NCBI GenBank assembly: GCA_019637585.1
Contig: JAHBVL010000025.1
Location: 1-18,366, forward strand
Source: Thermomicrobiales bacterium
Lineage (GTDB): Bacteria > Chloroflexota > Chloroflexia > Thermomicrobiales > UBA6265
Reading direction: 5' to 3'
Length of the DNA: 18,366 nucleotides
Shown here: piece after piece, positions 6,743-13,147 of the stretch
How the letters are laid out: each line of letters begins with the position of its first letter
Position numbering within the stretch: the stretch's first letter is position 1
Program-made: the position numbers and the translations under genes
The notes under the pieces: generated by a model
Seen by the model: only the letters and a program-made list of their open reading frames with translations
What the model was told of the DNA's origin: nothing
The model's database searches: none

Positions 6743-8089
6743 ATGATTCGGCGGATTGGGAGTTATCAGGGCCGGACGCTGAGCCGGCGCGCATTCACCG
6801 GCGGCGTGATGGGAGCTGCCGGTTTGGCGGCCATTGGCGGTCAACGACTGACGAGTGCCCAGGATGGCGGCGCTGCCACTGAGGGCCGGTACTTGCTCGT
6901 TGCCGATCCAGCTGAAGCGGCGGTGTTTATCTATTCGATCCCCGATCACACCTTGACGGGGCGGTTGGACAATGTGGTCTTCGGCGTCCACAACGGTCTG
7001 ATCGGGTTGCCGGACGGACGGCTGATCTTCAGCGACGACACCTCTGGAGAAGTTCTCGCTGTGACCGTCGACGAGGCCGGCGTCCCCTCGATTGCACAGC
7101 GAGTCGCGGTGAACGCCGGCCGGCGGCTGGTCTGGAGCAGTCTCGACCCGGCACTCTCGTGGTATGTTGGCGCCTCGCAGATCGAAGAGAGCTCCACGCA
7201 GGTCGCCAACGTCGTCGATCTGACCACCTTCACGAACACCGCCTACGAGATCGAGATGGCGGGCGAAGAGGAGCTCCACGTCTGGGTCGCGGGCGATCCT
7301 GCCTACCTCTATGCGTCGGTTGCGGGCGAGATTCACTCGTTCCTCCTCGACGACATGCAGGAGCGTGGCTCGGCACCGGCCGATATCCTCGCCATCGACC
7401 CGGGATCGCACGGCGCTGTTGCCGACGGGGAGCGGAGTCAGTTTGCGCTCGTCTCGAACTCCGGGTTCGAAGTGACCGACGTCTCGGACGGCCCGGCCAC
7501 CTACAAGGGGAGCATTCCCTGGGATGTCGATGGGTTCGCCGGCGGCCGCAACGCCCGTCCGCGCCTCCATCCAGACGGCACGCACATCTTCGGCCGGCTC
7601 AATCCCAATCCCGAGAGCCCCGAGCAGTGGGCCGAGGTCGAAGTCACCACGCACATCGCCAACCTGGCCGACCTGACGGCCCGGCGCTTTGCCCTTGGGC
7701 ATGGCAACTTCGCGTTCCGGGTTGGTGTTTCCGACCCGTATGTTCTCTTTGCCGGGCACGATGGCGTAACTGGCGCGGCGTATGTTGTCGATGCCGACAG
7801 CGCCAGCGAGACGTTCGGCACTCCGGTGCAGACGATCGAGCTGCCCCTGCCCACGGGCGCCGGCACACCCGGCGAGGATTCAGCGGGAACCCAGGGCTAT
7901 CTCACGGCGCTCACCGGTGATGGTTCGCTAGGATACGTCGTCCATGGTGGCGACGGGATCATCTCGGTGATCGATACCGCGGCTGGTGCGGTCGCCGGGA
8001 CGATCGAGGTGCCGGCGCCCCTGACCGGCGGCGGATACGCGACCGTCGTCGAACTCGGCGCAACACCGGTCGACCTCTTCGCCCGGTAG
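6743..8089 (+). CDS. Tat-exported beta-propeller-like protein of unknown function
   Basis: A 448-residue secreted protein. The N-terminus has a twin-arginine signal, LSRRAFTGG at 13-21, then a hydrophobic stretch and a plausible cleavage site after TSA at 37-39. The mature part contains repeated blade-like segments (YLLVADP...VFIYSIPD; RLIFSDDTSGEVLAV; YLYASVAGEIHSF; YVVDADSASETF; GYVVHGGDGIISVID), like YncE-type propellers. The Tat route suggests folding or cofactor loading before export. The ATG at 6743 has GAGG about 8 nt upstream; a start at 6701 would lie inside the operator palindrome. It is monocistronic. A zinc chaperone of the AztD type is a possible relative, but I see no clear His-rich metal loop. 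Confidence 0.75.
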   Translation: MIRRIGSYQGRTLSRRAFTGGVMGAAGLAAIGGQRLTSAQDGGAATEGRYLLVADPAEAAVFIYSIPDHTLTGRLDNVVFGVHNGLIGLPDGRLIFSDDTSGEVLAVTVDEAGVPSIAQRVAVNAGRRLVWSSLDPALSWYVGASQIEESSTQVANVVDLTTFTNTAYEIEMAGEEELHVWVAGDPAYLYASVAGEIHSFLLDDMQERGSAPADILAIDPGSHGAVADGERSQFALVSNSGFEVTDVSDGPATYKGSIPWDVDGFAGGRNARPRLHPDGTHIFGRLNPNPESPEQWAEVEVTTHIANLADLTARRFALGHGNFAFRVGVSDPYVLFAGHDGVTGAAYVVDADSASETFGTPVQTIELPLPTGAGTPGEDSAGTQGYLTALTGDGSLGYVVHGGDGIISVIDTAAGAVAGTIEVPAPLTGGGYATVVELGATPVDLFAR

Positions 8090-8107
8090 CGTTTCGTTTG
8101 TCCCAGA

Positions 8108-8136
8108 GCAGGAGCAGCGGTTGTCGCTGCTCCTGC
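8108..8136. terminator. Perfect 12-bp hairpin after the propeller gene
   Basis: GCAGGAGCAGCG (8108-8119) and CGCTGCTCCTGC (8125-8136) form a perfect 12-bp stem with a GTTGT loop, 18 nt after the stop codon. The trailing sequence is C/T-rich but lacks a true T-run. It is the likely end point for the plus-strand transcript and may also limit the converging dehydrogenase transcript. Confidence 0.55.
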
Positions 8137-8155
8137 CTCTTCCCGCCGCCGGCAA

Positions 8156-8184
8156 CCGACGGGCGAGGCAGGCCTCGCCACTAC
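8156..8184. repeat. 29-bp palindromic dispersed repeat, copy 2
   Basis: This is the inverted copy of the element at 25-53, with 28 of 29 positions identical and a GGCGAGGC / GCCTCGCC core around a 2-nt centre. It sits 3 bp beyond the stop codon of the minus-strand dehydrogenase at 8188. Copy 1 likewise sits directly after the stop of a minus-strand gene, so both copies occupy a 3' end position. Confidence 0.7.
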
Positions 8185-8187
8185 CCG

Positions 8188-9411
8188 CTAGCGCAAATCG
8201 AACAACACCTTCAGCGCGGCATGCTTGCCCCGCGACAGGCTGACCTGCATGGCGGCTTGCCACTCATCGAGTTTGAACACATGGGTGACGATGGCGGAGA
8301 GGTCGATTTCGGGATGCTTCTGGATCAGGTCGAGGGCGACCTGGAAGGTGTGTGGCGCGCCGGGGAGGCTGTGCTCCTGGCCATAGACGTAGCAGCCAGA
8401 TACAGTCAGCTCCCGCGACCAGACAGGCGTCAGGTCGAGCTTGTGCATCTCGGCGGCGCATCCGACGAGCACCACGTTGGCCCGCGGACCTGCCACGCGG
8501 AGACTGTCATCGACACTGTGATTCGAGCCGACACAGTCGTAGATCGTGTCGAAGCCACCGGCGTAGACCTGCGGCCCCCGCAACGGCTGGTAGGCTCGTG
8601 CTCCCGCGATCTGGACCGCCGCATCCCCGGCTTTTCCACCCTTCAGCACATTGGTCGCGCCAAAGCGCTGAGCGAGCTCCTGCTGCAGTGGATGGCGAGC
8701 CAGCACGGTCACCGAATTGGTGTGACCGAGCATCCGGAGCGCGGCGAGCACGAGCAGTCCGATCGTGCCGCTGCCGATGATCAGAACGGTGTCGTTCTGC
8801 CGGGGCGGATTGGCCAGCACCGCGTGCACCGCCACACTGAACGGCTCCACAACCGCGGCGGTTCGATCGTCGATGCCGTCGGGCACGGCTACGACCTGCG
8901 AGCGGTGAGCGACGATCTCGTGCGACCACCCTCCCGGCAAATCCTTGCAGAAACCGGTCAGCATCCCCGCCGAGAGTCCGCCTTCGGCGGTGCGCATGCA
9001 GAGACCCGGCATCCCGGAGGCGCAGGAGCGACAGGGCTCCAGATTGCGCATCTGGCAGGAGATGACCGGGTTGAGCACGACCCGCTGACCGATAGCCAAC
9101 CCCGTGACGCCGGCGCCGATCTCCGTCACCTCGGCTACGACTTCATGCCCTGGAATCAGCGGAAAGGAAACGAAGGGCATCAACGACGGACCGGACCGGT
9201 TGGTCAGCATCGAGATGTCGCTGCCGCAGATACCCGTGTAGCGAGGGCTGAGACGAACCCATTCGTTGCCCGGCAGCGGTTTCGATTCGACCTCGATCAG
9301 ATTCAGTCCGGGAATGCTCCCAGAGGCCAGCGTCCGCAGCGGCAGCCGGTCCGCCGCCCGCACCTTCAGGTAGTGGGGGATGGAGAAGGAATATTGGAGT
9401 GCTCGGGTCAT
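8188..9411 (-). CDS. Zinc-dependent alcohol/polyol dehydrogenase (MDR family)
   Basis: A 407-residue medium-chain dehydrogenase that should oxidise an alcohol, polyol or sugar with NAD(P)+. The catalytic zinc site is visible as Cys62 (GICGSD), His89-Glu90 (PGHEV) and Glu189 (VVEPFSVAVHA). Four structural-zinc cysteines are present (Cys119, 127, 130, 138) with an unusual C-x7-C-x2-C-x7-C spacing instead of C-x2-C-x2-C-x7-C. The Rossmann glycine motif GSGTIG is at 213-218. The start is the ATG at 9411 with GAGGGG close upstream; an ATG at 9462 would add 17 residues from the repeat region. The aldolase-like gene lies 123 bp upstream on the same strand, so the two may serve one sugar or sugar-acid pathway. 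Substrate unknown. Confidence 0.9.
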   Translation of the reverse strand: MTRALQYSFSIPHYLKVRAADRLPLRTLASGSIPGLNLIEVESKPLPGNEWVRLSPRYTGICGSDISMLTNRSGPSLMPFVSFPLIPGHEVVAEVTEIGAGVTGLAIGQRVVLNPVISCQMRNLEPCRSCASGMPGLCMRTAEGGLSAGMLTGFCKDLPGGWSHEIVAHRSQVVAVPDGIDDRTAAVVEPFSVAVHAVLANPPRQNDTVLIIGSGTIGLLVLAALRMLGHTNSVTVLARHPLQQELAQRFGATNVLKGGKAGDAAVQIAGARAYQPLRGPQVYAGGFDTIYDCVGSNHSVDDSLRVAGPRANVVLVGCAAEMHKLDLTPVWSRELTVSGCYVYGQEHSLPGAPHTFQVALDLIQKHPEIDLSAIVTHVFKLDEWQAAMQVSLSRGKHAALKVLFDLR

Positions 9412-9426
9412 GCTTCCCCTCGGGCT

Positions 9427-9534
9427 GGCAGCCGGCAGCGAGCAGCCGGCAGTGATTGTCACGTGAGCGGCATTGAATGTACCGACCGGCGGACGCAGGC
9501 GCTGCCTGCTGCCCGCCGCCGGCTGCCCGCTCGC
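9427..9534. repeat. Facing heptamer arrays, GGCAGCN type
   Basis: The left arm (9427-9454) is four tandem 7-bp units on the plus strand: GGCAGCC, GGCAGCG, AGCAGCC, GGCAGTG. The right arm (9500-9534) is five units on the minus strand, read from 9534: GCGAGCG, GGCAGCC, GGCGGCG, GGCAGCA, GGCAGCG. A 45-nt centre separates them. The inverted arms can pair into a long imperfect hairpin. The element fills the whole spacer between the dehydrogenase ribosome binding site and the aldolase stop codon. Confidence 0.75.
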
Positions 9535-10641
9535 CTATACCATCGGCACCTGCCGAATGACCTGATCTTTGACCCGGTCGAAGATCTCGTCGAGGCTCTC
9601 GCCGGTGATCGTCAGACCGTGATTGCGCAACCCGATGACAGCGTGGCCGGGATCGGGAGCAGCCCGGACGAGATCAGCGACTGCGGTGGCCAGCTCGATG
9701 GTGCCGCACGGATAGTTGATATGCGTCGAGGCGATATCAGGCATCCAGGCGTGAATGTGCAGGATGGCTCCGACCGACGGATGCTCGCGATAAATCATGA
9801 AATGCTCGATGGCGTCGACCGACACCCGGCGCGGATTAACGTTGGGCGGCACGCTGAGCTGCATCGCCTTTCGTTCCGGGATGAAATCGGTGACCATCAG
9901 AATCTCGGTACCCACCTCTTCCAGGCTGCTCTTGTCCACACCACTGGCGCTCATCCAGAAGCGGAGATCATCTTTGCGGGCCGAGACATTGCCATAGCTG
10001 AGACCGCCGATGTTGAACATCTGCTTGAGATGACGGAGATCCGCTTCCGGCAGGTAGGCGTCGATCGGAAAGGGCGAGGGGAGCAGATCGAGCTCGTCGA
10101 GCATCTTGCCAGCCCGGGTAATCGACGCGGTGATCTCGTCCCCATTCCAGAGCTCGGGCTCCAGATCGGTGACGAATTCGTTTTCGATGATCAGGTTCGA
10201 TGTCGCCAGCGGCGCCAGCCGGTCGGCGACCCGGGTGAAGAACTCGTCATCGTCTCCGGTGTAGCGGAATGAATACGAACCCTGCTCCAGCGTTGAAACG
10301 AAGGCTTCCAGCTGACCGTCGTGCCCCTCGGGCACGACCAGGATGAAGATGTTGCCCAGCGATCGAAGCTGGAGCGGGTAGAGCGTGGCCAGCGGGACTT
10401 CCGGGACCTCGGTCCCTTCGCCGATCCCGACAACGAAGACCGCCCGGTTGCGCCGCCGAAAACTCTTCGGTGCGTTGACATCGACCGGATGGAGCGCGAT
10501 GCCCCCTCGTTCGGCGGGCTGCTCCCCTTCCACCACCGGGTGGCCCTTCTCGTGCAGCTTGCTGCGCAGGCCATTGGTGAACCAATCGCGCAGGGGAAAA
10601 GGGGTCTCGATTGCCCCGGATGTTGTCACTGTGTCAGTCAT
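9535..10641 (-). CDS. Class II aldolase/adducin-family protein with an extra N-terminal domain
   Basis: 368 residues. The C-terminal part (about 175-368) is a class II aldolase/epimerase domain, with GLSYGNVSAR at 213-222 and SASGVDK at 231-237. The zinc-binding pair His295/His297 lies in ILHIHAWMP, and the third ligand His341 in RNHG. Such domains cleave or epimerise phosphorylated sugars such as fuculose- or ribulose-phosphate, or decarboxylate sugar acids. Residues 1 to about 165 form a separate alpha/beta-looking region (RAVFVVGIGEGTE; GNIFILVVPEGHD) that I do not recognise. The ATG at 10641 has a strong GGAGG 4 nt upstream; a longer frame to 10848 runs through the heptamer repeats and is discarded. 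It lies upstream of the zinc dehydrogenase on the same strand. Confidence 0.8.
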   Translation of the reverse strand: MTDTVTTSGAIETPFPLRDWFTNGLRSKLHEKGHPVVEGEQPAERGGIALHPVDVNAPKSFRRRNRAVFVVGIGEGTEVPEVPLATLYPLQLRSLGNIFILVVPEGHDGQLEAFVSTLEQGSYSFRYTGDDDEFFTRVADRLAPLATSNLIIENEFVTDLEPELWNGDEITASITRAGKMLDELDLLPSPFPIDAYLPEADLRHLKQMFNIGGLSYGNVSARKDDLRFWMSASGVDKSSLEEVGTEILMVTDFIPERKAMQLSVPPNVNPRRVSVDAIEHFMIYREHPSVGAILHIHAWMPDIASTHINYPCGTIELATAVADLVRAAPDPGHAVIGLRNHGLTITGESLDEIFDRVKDQVIRQVPMV

Positions 10642-10705
10642 GATTCCTCCGAACGGGACGGCGTCGTTGCCGCATGAGCCGCAGCGTCGAGCGCAAAGCC
10701 TCTCT

Positions 10706-10711
10706 ATTGTA
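10706..10711 (-). promoter_or_regulatory. Candidate -10 box for the aldolase gene
   Basis: The minus strand reads TACAAT (5 of 6 to the -10 consensus), 64 nt before the ATG at 10641. Its -35 region would fall inside the left heptamer array, where no consensus -35 is visible. Confidence 0.35.
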
Positions 10712-10726
10712 CGAGCGCGGTACGGT

Positions 10727-10852
10727 GTCCGTGGTCCGTAGGACGTAGTCCGCAGTCCGAGGTCCGGTGAATGTGGTTCGGGCACTTGTGGCCCGACGCA
10801 CCCTCCTGGCTTCGGACTCCGGACTTCGGATCCCGGACTACGGACCACGTCC
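10727..10852. repeat. Facing heptamer arrays, GTCCGNN type, between divergent promoters
   Basis: The left arm (10727-10768) has six tandem 7-bp units on the plus strand: GTCCGTG, GTCCGTA, GGACGTA, GTCCGCA, GTCCGAG, GTCCGGT. The right arm (10804-10852) has seven on the minus strand, read from 10852: GGACGTG, GTCCGTA, GTCCGGG, ATCCGAA, GTCCGGA, GTCCGAA, GCCAGGA. The centre is 35 nt. The arms face each other and can pair as one large imperfect hairpin. The array lies in the spacer between the divergent aldolase and nitrilase genes. Confidence 0.8.
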
Positions 10853-10857
10853 TACGG

Positions 10858-10863
10858 TATGAT
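10858..10863 (+). promoter_or_regulatory. Candidate -10 box for the nitrilase-family gene
   Basis: TATGAT (5 of 6 to consensus) lies 39 nt before the ATG at 10902. The matching -35 position falls inside the right heptamer array (GGACTA at 10835-10840), so the repeat may form part of this promoter. Confidence 0.4.
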
Positions 10864-10901
10864 GCAAACGAGAACGTCCTCTCATCTCCGGGAGCTACCC
10901 C

Positions 10902-11771
10902 ATGACGGATTTCGCTGGCATCGGACCTAGGTTGCTGGATGTTGGTGTCGCCCAGCTCAACGCTCGCGACGACAAAGCAGCCAATATCAACGTTGCGCTC
11001 GACCTGATCGACCGCGCTGCCGCCGGGGGCGCCAGACTGGTCGTGCTGCCGGAGATCTGGCCCTACTTCGGGGCGGACTCGGGCAACCGCGATCATGCCG
11101 AACCGATTCCCGGTCCGCTTACCGAGATCCTGGCCGAACGAGCGATCGCGAACAACATCTACCTGCACGCCGGAACCTGGCACGAAACGCGTCCGGGCGA
11201 TCCGCGCCTCTACAACACAGCCGTTGTCTTTTCTCCATCGGGCGAGATCATCGGCAAGTACTCGAAAATCCACATGTTCGATGTCGAGATCGAAGGGGTC
11301 GCGTCCTACCGTGAATCGGCCACGATTGCGCCGGGCGATGCTATCGTCAATATCGACATCGACGGCATCAACATTGGCCTGGCCATTTGCTACGACCTGC
11401 GCTTCCCCGAGCTCTTCCGCATCCTGGCGCTGAACGGCGCTGAAGCGATCGTTCTGCCGGCCGCCTTCACCATGGCCACCGGCCGCGATCACTGGGAAGT
11501 GCTGATTCGGGCCAGAGCCATCGAAAATGGCGTTTTCATGATTGCCTCTGGTCAATGGGGACCCGGATACGACGGCAAGTGGTGCTACGGCCGGTCGATG
11601 ATCGTCGACCCCTGGGGCACCCCGCTGGCGATCGCGCCAGACCAGACGACAGTCATCCACGCCACGCTCGACCGGGAACATCTGGGCAAGGTGCGCCGGC
11701 AAGTACCGTCACTGGCCAATCGGATGCCCGATCGCTACGTCTGGCCGGAAGCGGGCGTCGGCATTCGCTGA
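10902..11771 (+). CDS. Carbon-nitrogen hydrolase (nitrilase superfamily), omega-amidase-like
   Basis: A 289-residue cytoplasmic amidohydrolase with the full Glu-Lys-Cys triad: Glu51 (VVLPEIW), Lys122 (YSKIHMFD) and Cys163 (AICYDLRFPELFR). These contexts are those of the Nit1/Nit2 omega-amidase branch. That branch hydrolyses alpha-ketoglutaramate-like amides or deaminated glutathione rather than nitriles. The ATG is preceded by GGAG with 7-nt spacing. It diverges from the aldolase gene and lies 51 bp upstream of the LysM lipoprotein gene on the same strand. Exact substrate is inferred from family only. Confidence 0.9.
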   Translation: MTDFAGIGPRLLDVGVAQLNARDDKAANINVALDLIDRAAAGGARLVVLPEIWPYFGADSGNRDHAEPIPGPLTEILAERAIANNIYLHAGTWHETRPGDPRLYNTAVVFSPSGEIIGKYSKIHMFDVEIEGVASYRESATIAPGDAIVNIDIDGINIGLAICYDLRFPELFRILALNGAEAIVLPAAFTMATGRDHWEVLIRARAIENGVFMIASGQWGPGYDGKWCYGRSMIVDPWGTPLAIAPDQTTVIHATLDREHLGKVRRQVPSLANRMPDRYVWPEAGVGIR

Positions 11772-11822
11772 CCCGTTTCCGAATGGCGTCCGGCTTCCGC
11801 CAGTCGCCCGCGAGTGTTCTCG

Positions 11823-12170
11823 ATGGTTCGGCTCGGCAAATTCCTGATCACGGCGGTTCTGGCGTTGACGGTCCTCGTCGCCTGTTCGATCGGCGGCGAC
11901 AGCGAGGAAAGCAACGGCAACGCCTCCGCCACCATCGATGAAGTGCTGCAAATCGTCACCCTGACACCGGCCCCGTCCGCCACCGTGCGCACGGAGCTGG
12001 TCGACTATGTGGTTGGCGAGGGCGACACGCTGAGCGGGATTGCCGACGAATTCGGCGTTAGCCAGCAATCGATCATCGACGCCAACGGCCTGCCCAATCC
12101 GAACGCCATCTTCGTCGGGCAAACGCTGATGATTCCCGCACCTACAGGGGACGGAAGTCCGGAGTCCTAA
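11823..12170 (+). CDS. LysM-domain lipoprotein
   Basis: A 115-residue exported protein. It has a basic start (MVRLGKF), a hydrophobic signal segment and a lipobox LVAC with the lipidated Cys21. A low-complexity acidic/Ser linker follows, then one LysM domain from about residue 62 to 107 (YVVGEGDTLSGIADEFGV...NAIFVGQTLMIP). LysM binds N-acetylglucosamine-containing glycans, so a cell-envelope or peptidoglycan-anchoring role is likely. I prefer the ATG at 11823; a GTG at 11814 would add three residues, and neither has a strong ribosome binding site. Its stop codon overlaps that of the converging DUF302 gene, with 12167-12170 shared. Confidence 0.82.
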   Translation: MVRLGKFLITAVLALTVLVACSIGGDSEESNGNASATIDEVLQIVTLTPAPSATVRTELVDYVVGEGDTLSGIADEFGVSQQSIIDANGLPNPNAIFVGQTLMIPAPTGDGSPES

Positions 12171-12589
12171 AGCGCGTCACCCAGCGCCGCCGCAACCCGG
12201 CGGAGCTTCTCCGCCGCCTCGGCTGCGATGGCAGTGAGGTCGTCGTTCTCCAGACCGTGAGCCAGCATGACCTCCGGGTTGGCGATGTTCACGGTCGAAC
12301 GCCCGTCTTCCTCGAAAAGCATCACATTGCAGGGAAGCAGGAGTCCGACTCGCTTGTCCGCCAGGAGCGCTCTGTGCGCAAGGACCGGATTGCAGGCTCC
12401 GAGGATGACGTAGGGGACAAAATCGACATCGATCTTCTCTTTCAGCGTGGTCTGGACATCGATCGTCGTCAGCACGCCAAAGCCTTCCGCTTTCAACGCG
12501 GCGATGACGCGATCGAGCGCCGCATTGATTGGCAATGCGAGCTCGATGGCGAATCCCGGTTCAACTGCTGGCGTTGTCATCGTTGACAT
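12167..12589 (-). CDS. DUF302 domain protein
   Basis: A 140-residue DUF302 protein, recognised by the run YVILGACNP, HRALLADKRVGLLLPCNV and TVNIANPEVML. Two conserved cysteines lie in GACNP and LLPCN. The family has a compact alpha/beta fold, no proven biochemical role, and often sits beside rhodaneses and sulfur or metal stress genes. It is the last gene of the operon, 29 bp after the rhodanese. The ATG at 12589 has GGGAG 7 nt upstream; the open frame to 12862 runs back into the rhodanese gene and is not coding. In this context a role in handling persulfide or reduced sulfur is inferred. Its stop overlaps the LysM gene end. Confidence 0.85.
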   Translation of the reverse strand: MSTMTTPAVEPGFAIELALPINAALDRVIAALKAEGFGVLTTIDVQTTLKEKIDVDFVPYVILGACNPVLAHRALLADKRVGLLLPCNVMLFEEDGRSTVNIANPEVMLAHGLENDDLTAIAAEAAEKLRRVAAALGDAL

Positions 12590-12618
12590 GTCGTTCTCCC
12601 TGTCCGTATGTGAGCGGA

Positions 12619-12966
12619 CTACCGGACCAACGGCCGGCCACTCCCGGCCCAGGCAATCAATCCACCGGCCAGACTCTTCGCATCCTGAAACCCGGCGCTG
12701 ACGAGCATTTCGGCGGCCGCCAGACTCCGGGCGCCGGAGCGGCAAACGACGATCACCGGCCGCGCTGGATCGAGCTCGTTCACCCGAAATGCCAGCGAAC
12801 CCAGCGGTATCAGGGTGGTGCCATCCAGATGCGCCTGCGCCCACTCGTCCGGTTCGCGGCAATCGATGATCTGGGTCTCGGCATCGGTCAACGCCGATTC
12901 CACCTGAGCGATATCGACTTCGAGTGGATCGAGCGCCGCAGCATCACCGTTCGTGCCAGAGGTCAT
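12619..12966 (-). CDS. Single-domain rhodanese (sulfurtransferase)
   Basis: A 115-residue cytoplasmic rhodanese. It carries the substrate-side motif IIDCREPDEWAQAHL at 33-47 and the active-site loop VVCRSGARS with Cys75, which would carry the persulfide. The CRSGxRS loop is typical of single-domain GlpE/PspE-like or CstA-like sulfur carriers. Several in-frame starts exist up to 13062. I chose the ATG at 12966 because AAGGAG lies 9 nt upstream and the domain needs nothing earlier. It sits between the 32-residue membrane peptide (82 bp upstream) and DUF302 (29 bp downstream). It may accept sulfane sulfur for, or from, the dioxygenase fusion. Confidence 0.9.
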   Translation of the reverse strand: MTSGTNGDAAALDPLEVDIAQVESALTDAETQIIDCREPDEWAQAHLDGTTLIPLGSLAFRVNELDPARPVIVVCRSGARSLAAAEMLVSAGFQDAKSLAGGLIAWAGSGRPLVR

Positions 12967-13048
12967 CCTGTTCATCTCCTTCAACATTTTGGACAGCACA
13001 GCCATGGTCATCTTCTGTCTCGCCAGACCGGCGAGGAACCGGCACCAT

Positions 13049-13147
13049 TCAGGTGCTGACACCTGCTCTGGGCAGGATGACAGCTTGCAGCAACCACCAG
13101 AGTCCGACGACGATCAGAATCGGCAGCAGTCCTGTCAGCTCGCCCAT
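13049..13147 (-). CDS. 32-residue membrane peptide, translationally coupled
   Basis: This short frame starts at an ATG whose first base is the last base of the dioxygenase fusion's TGA stop (TGATG at 13149-13145). That overlap signals coupled translation. The peptide has a short polar start (MGELTG), one hydrophobic helix (LLPILIVVGLWWLLQAVIL) and a basic PRAGVST tail, consistent with one membrane span. No family is recognised. Its place inside a sulfur-detoxification operon suggests it may anchor a partner enzyme at the membrane. Confidence 0.6.
   Translation of the reverse strand: MGELTGLLPILIVVGLWWLLQAVILPRAGVST

Noticed and set aside
6347-7759. 470-codon minus-strand open frame
   Set aside because: Antisense to the phosphotransferase end, the 50-residue gene and the Tat-exported gene; no domain, no ribosome binding site, and it spans the operator palindrome.
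8098-10272. Very long plus-strand open frame (724 codons) opposite the dehydrogenase and aldolase genes
   Set aside because: It crosses two well-supported minus-strand genes and the heptamer array, has no recognisable motif, and its Arg/Gly/His-rich composition is typical of antisense frames in GC-rich DNA.
10727-10852. CRISPR array
   Set aside because: Repeat units are 7 bp, contiguous, degenerate and inverted about a centre. There are no spacers and no cas genes.
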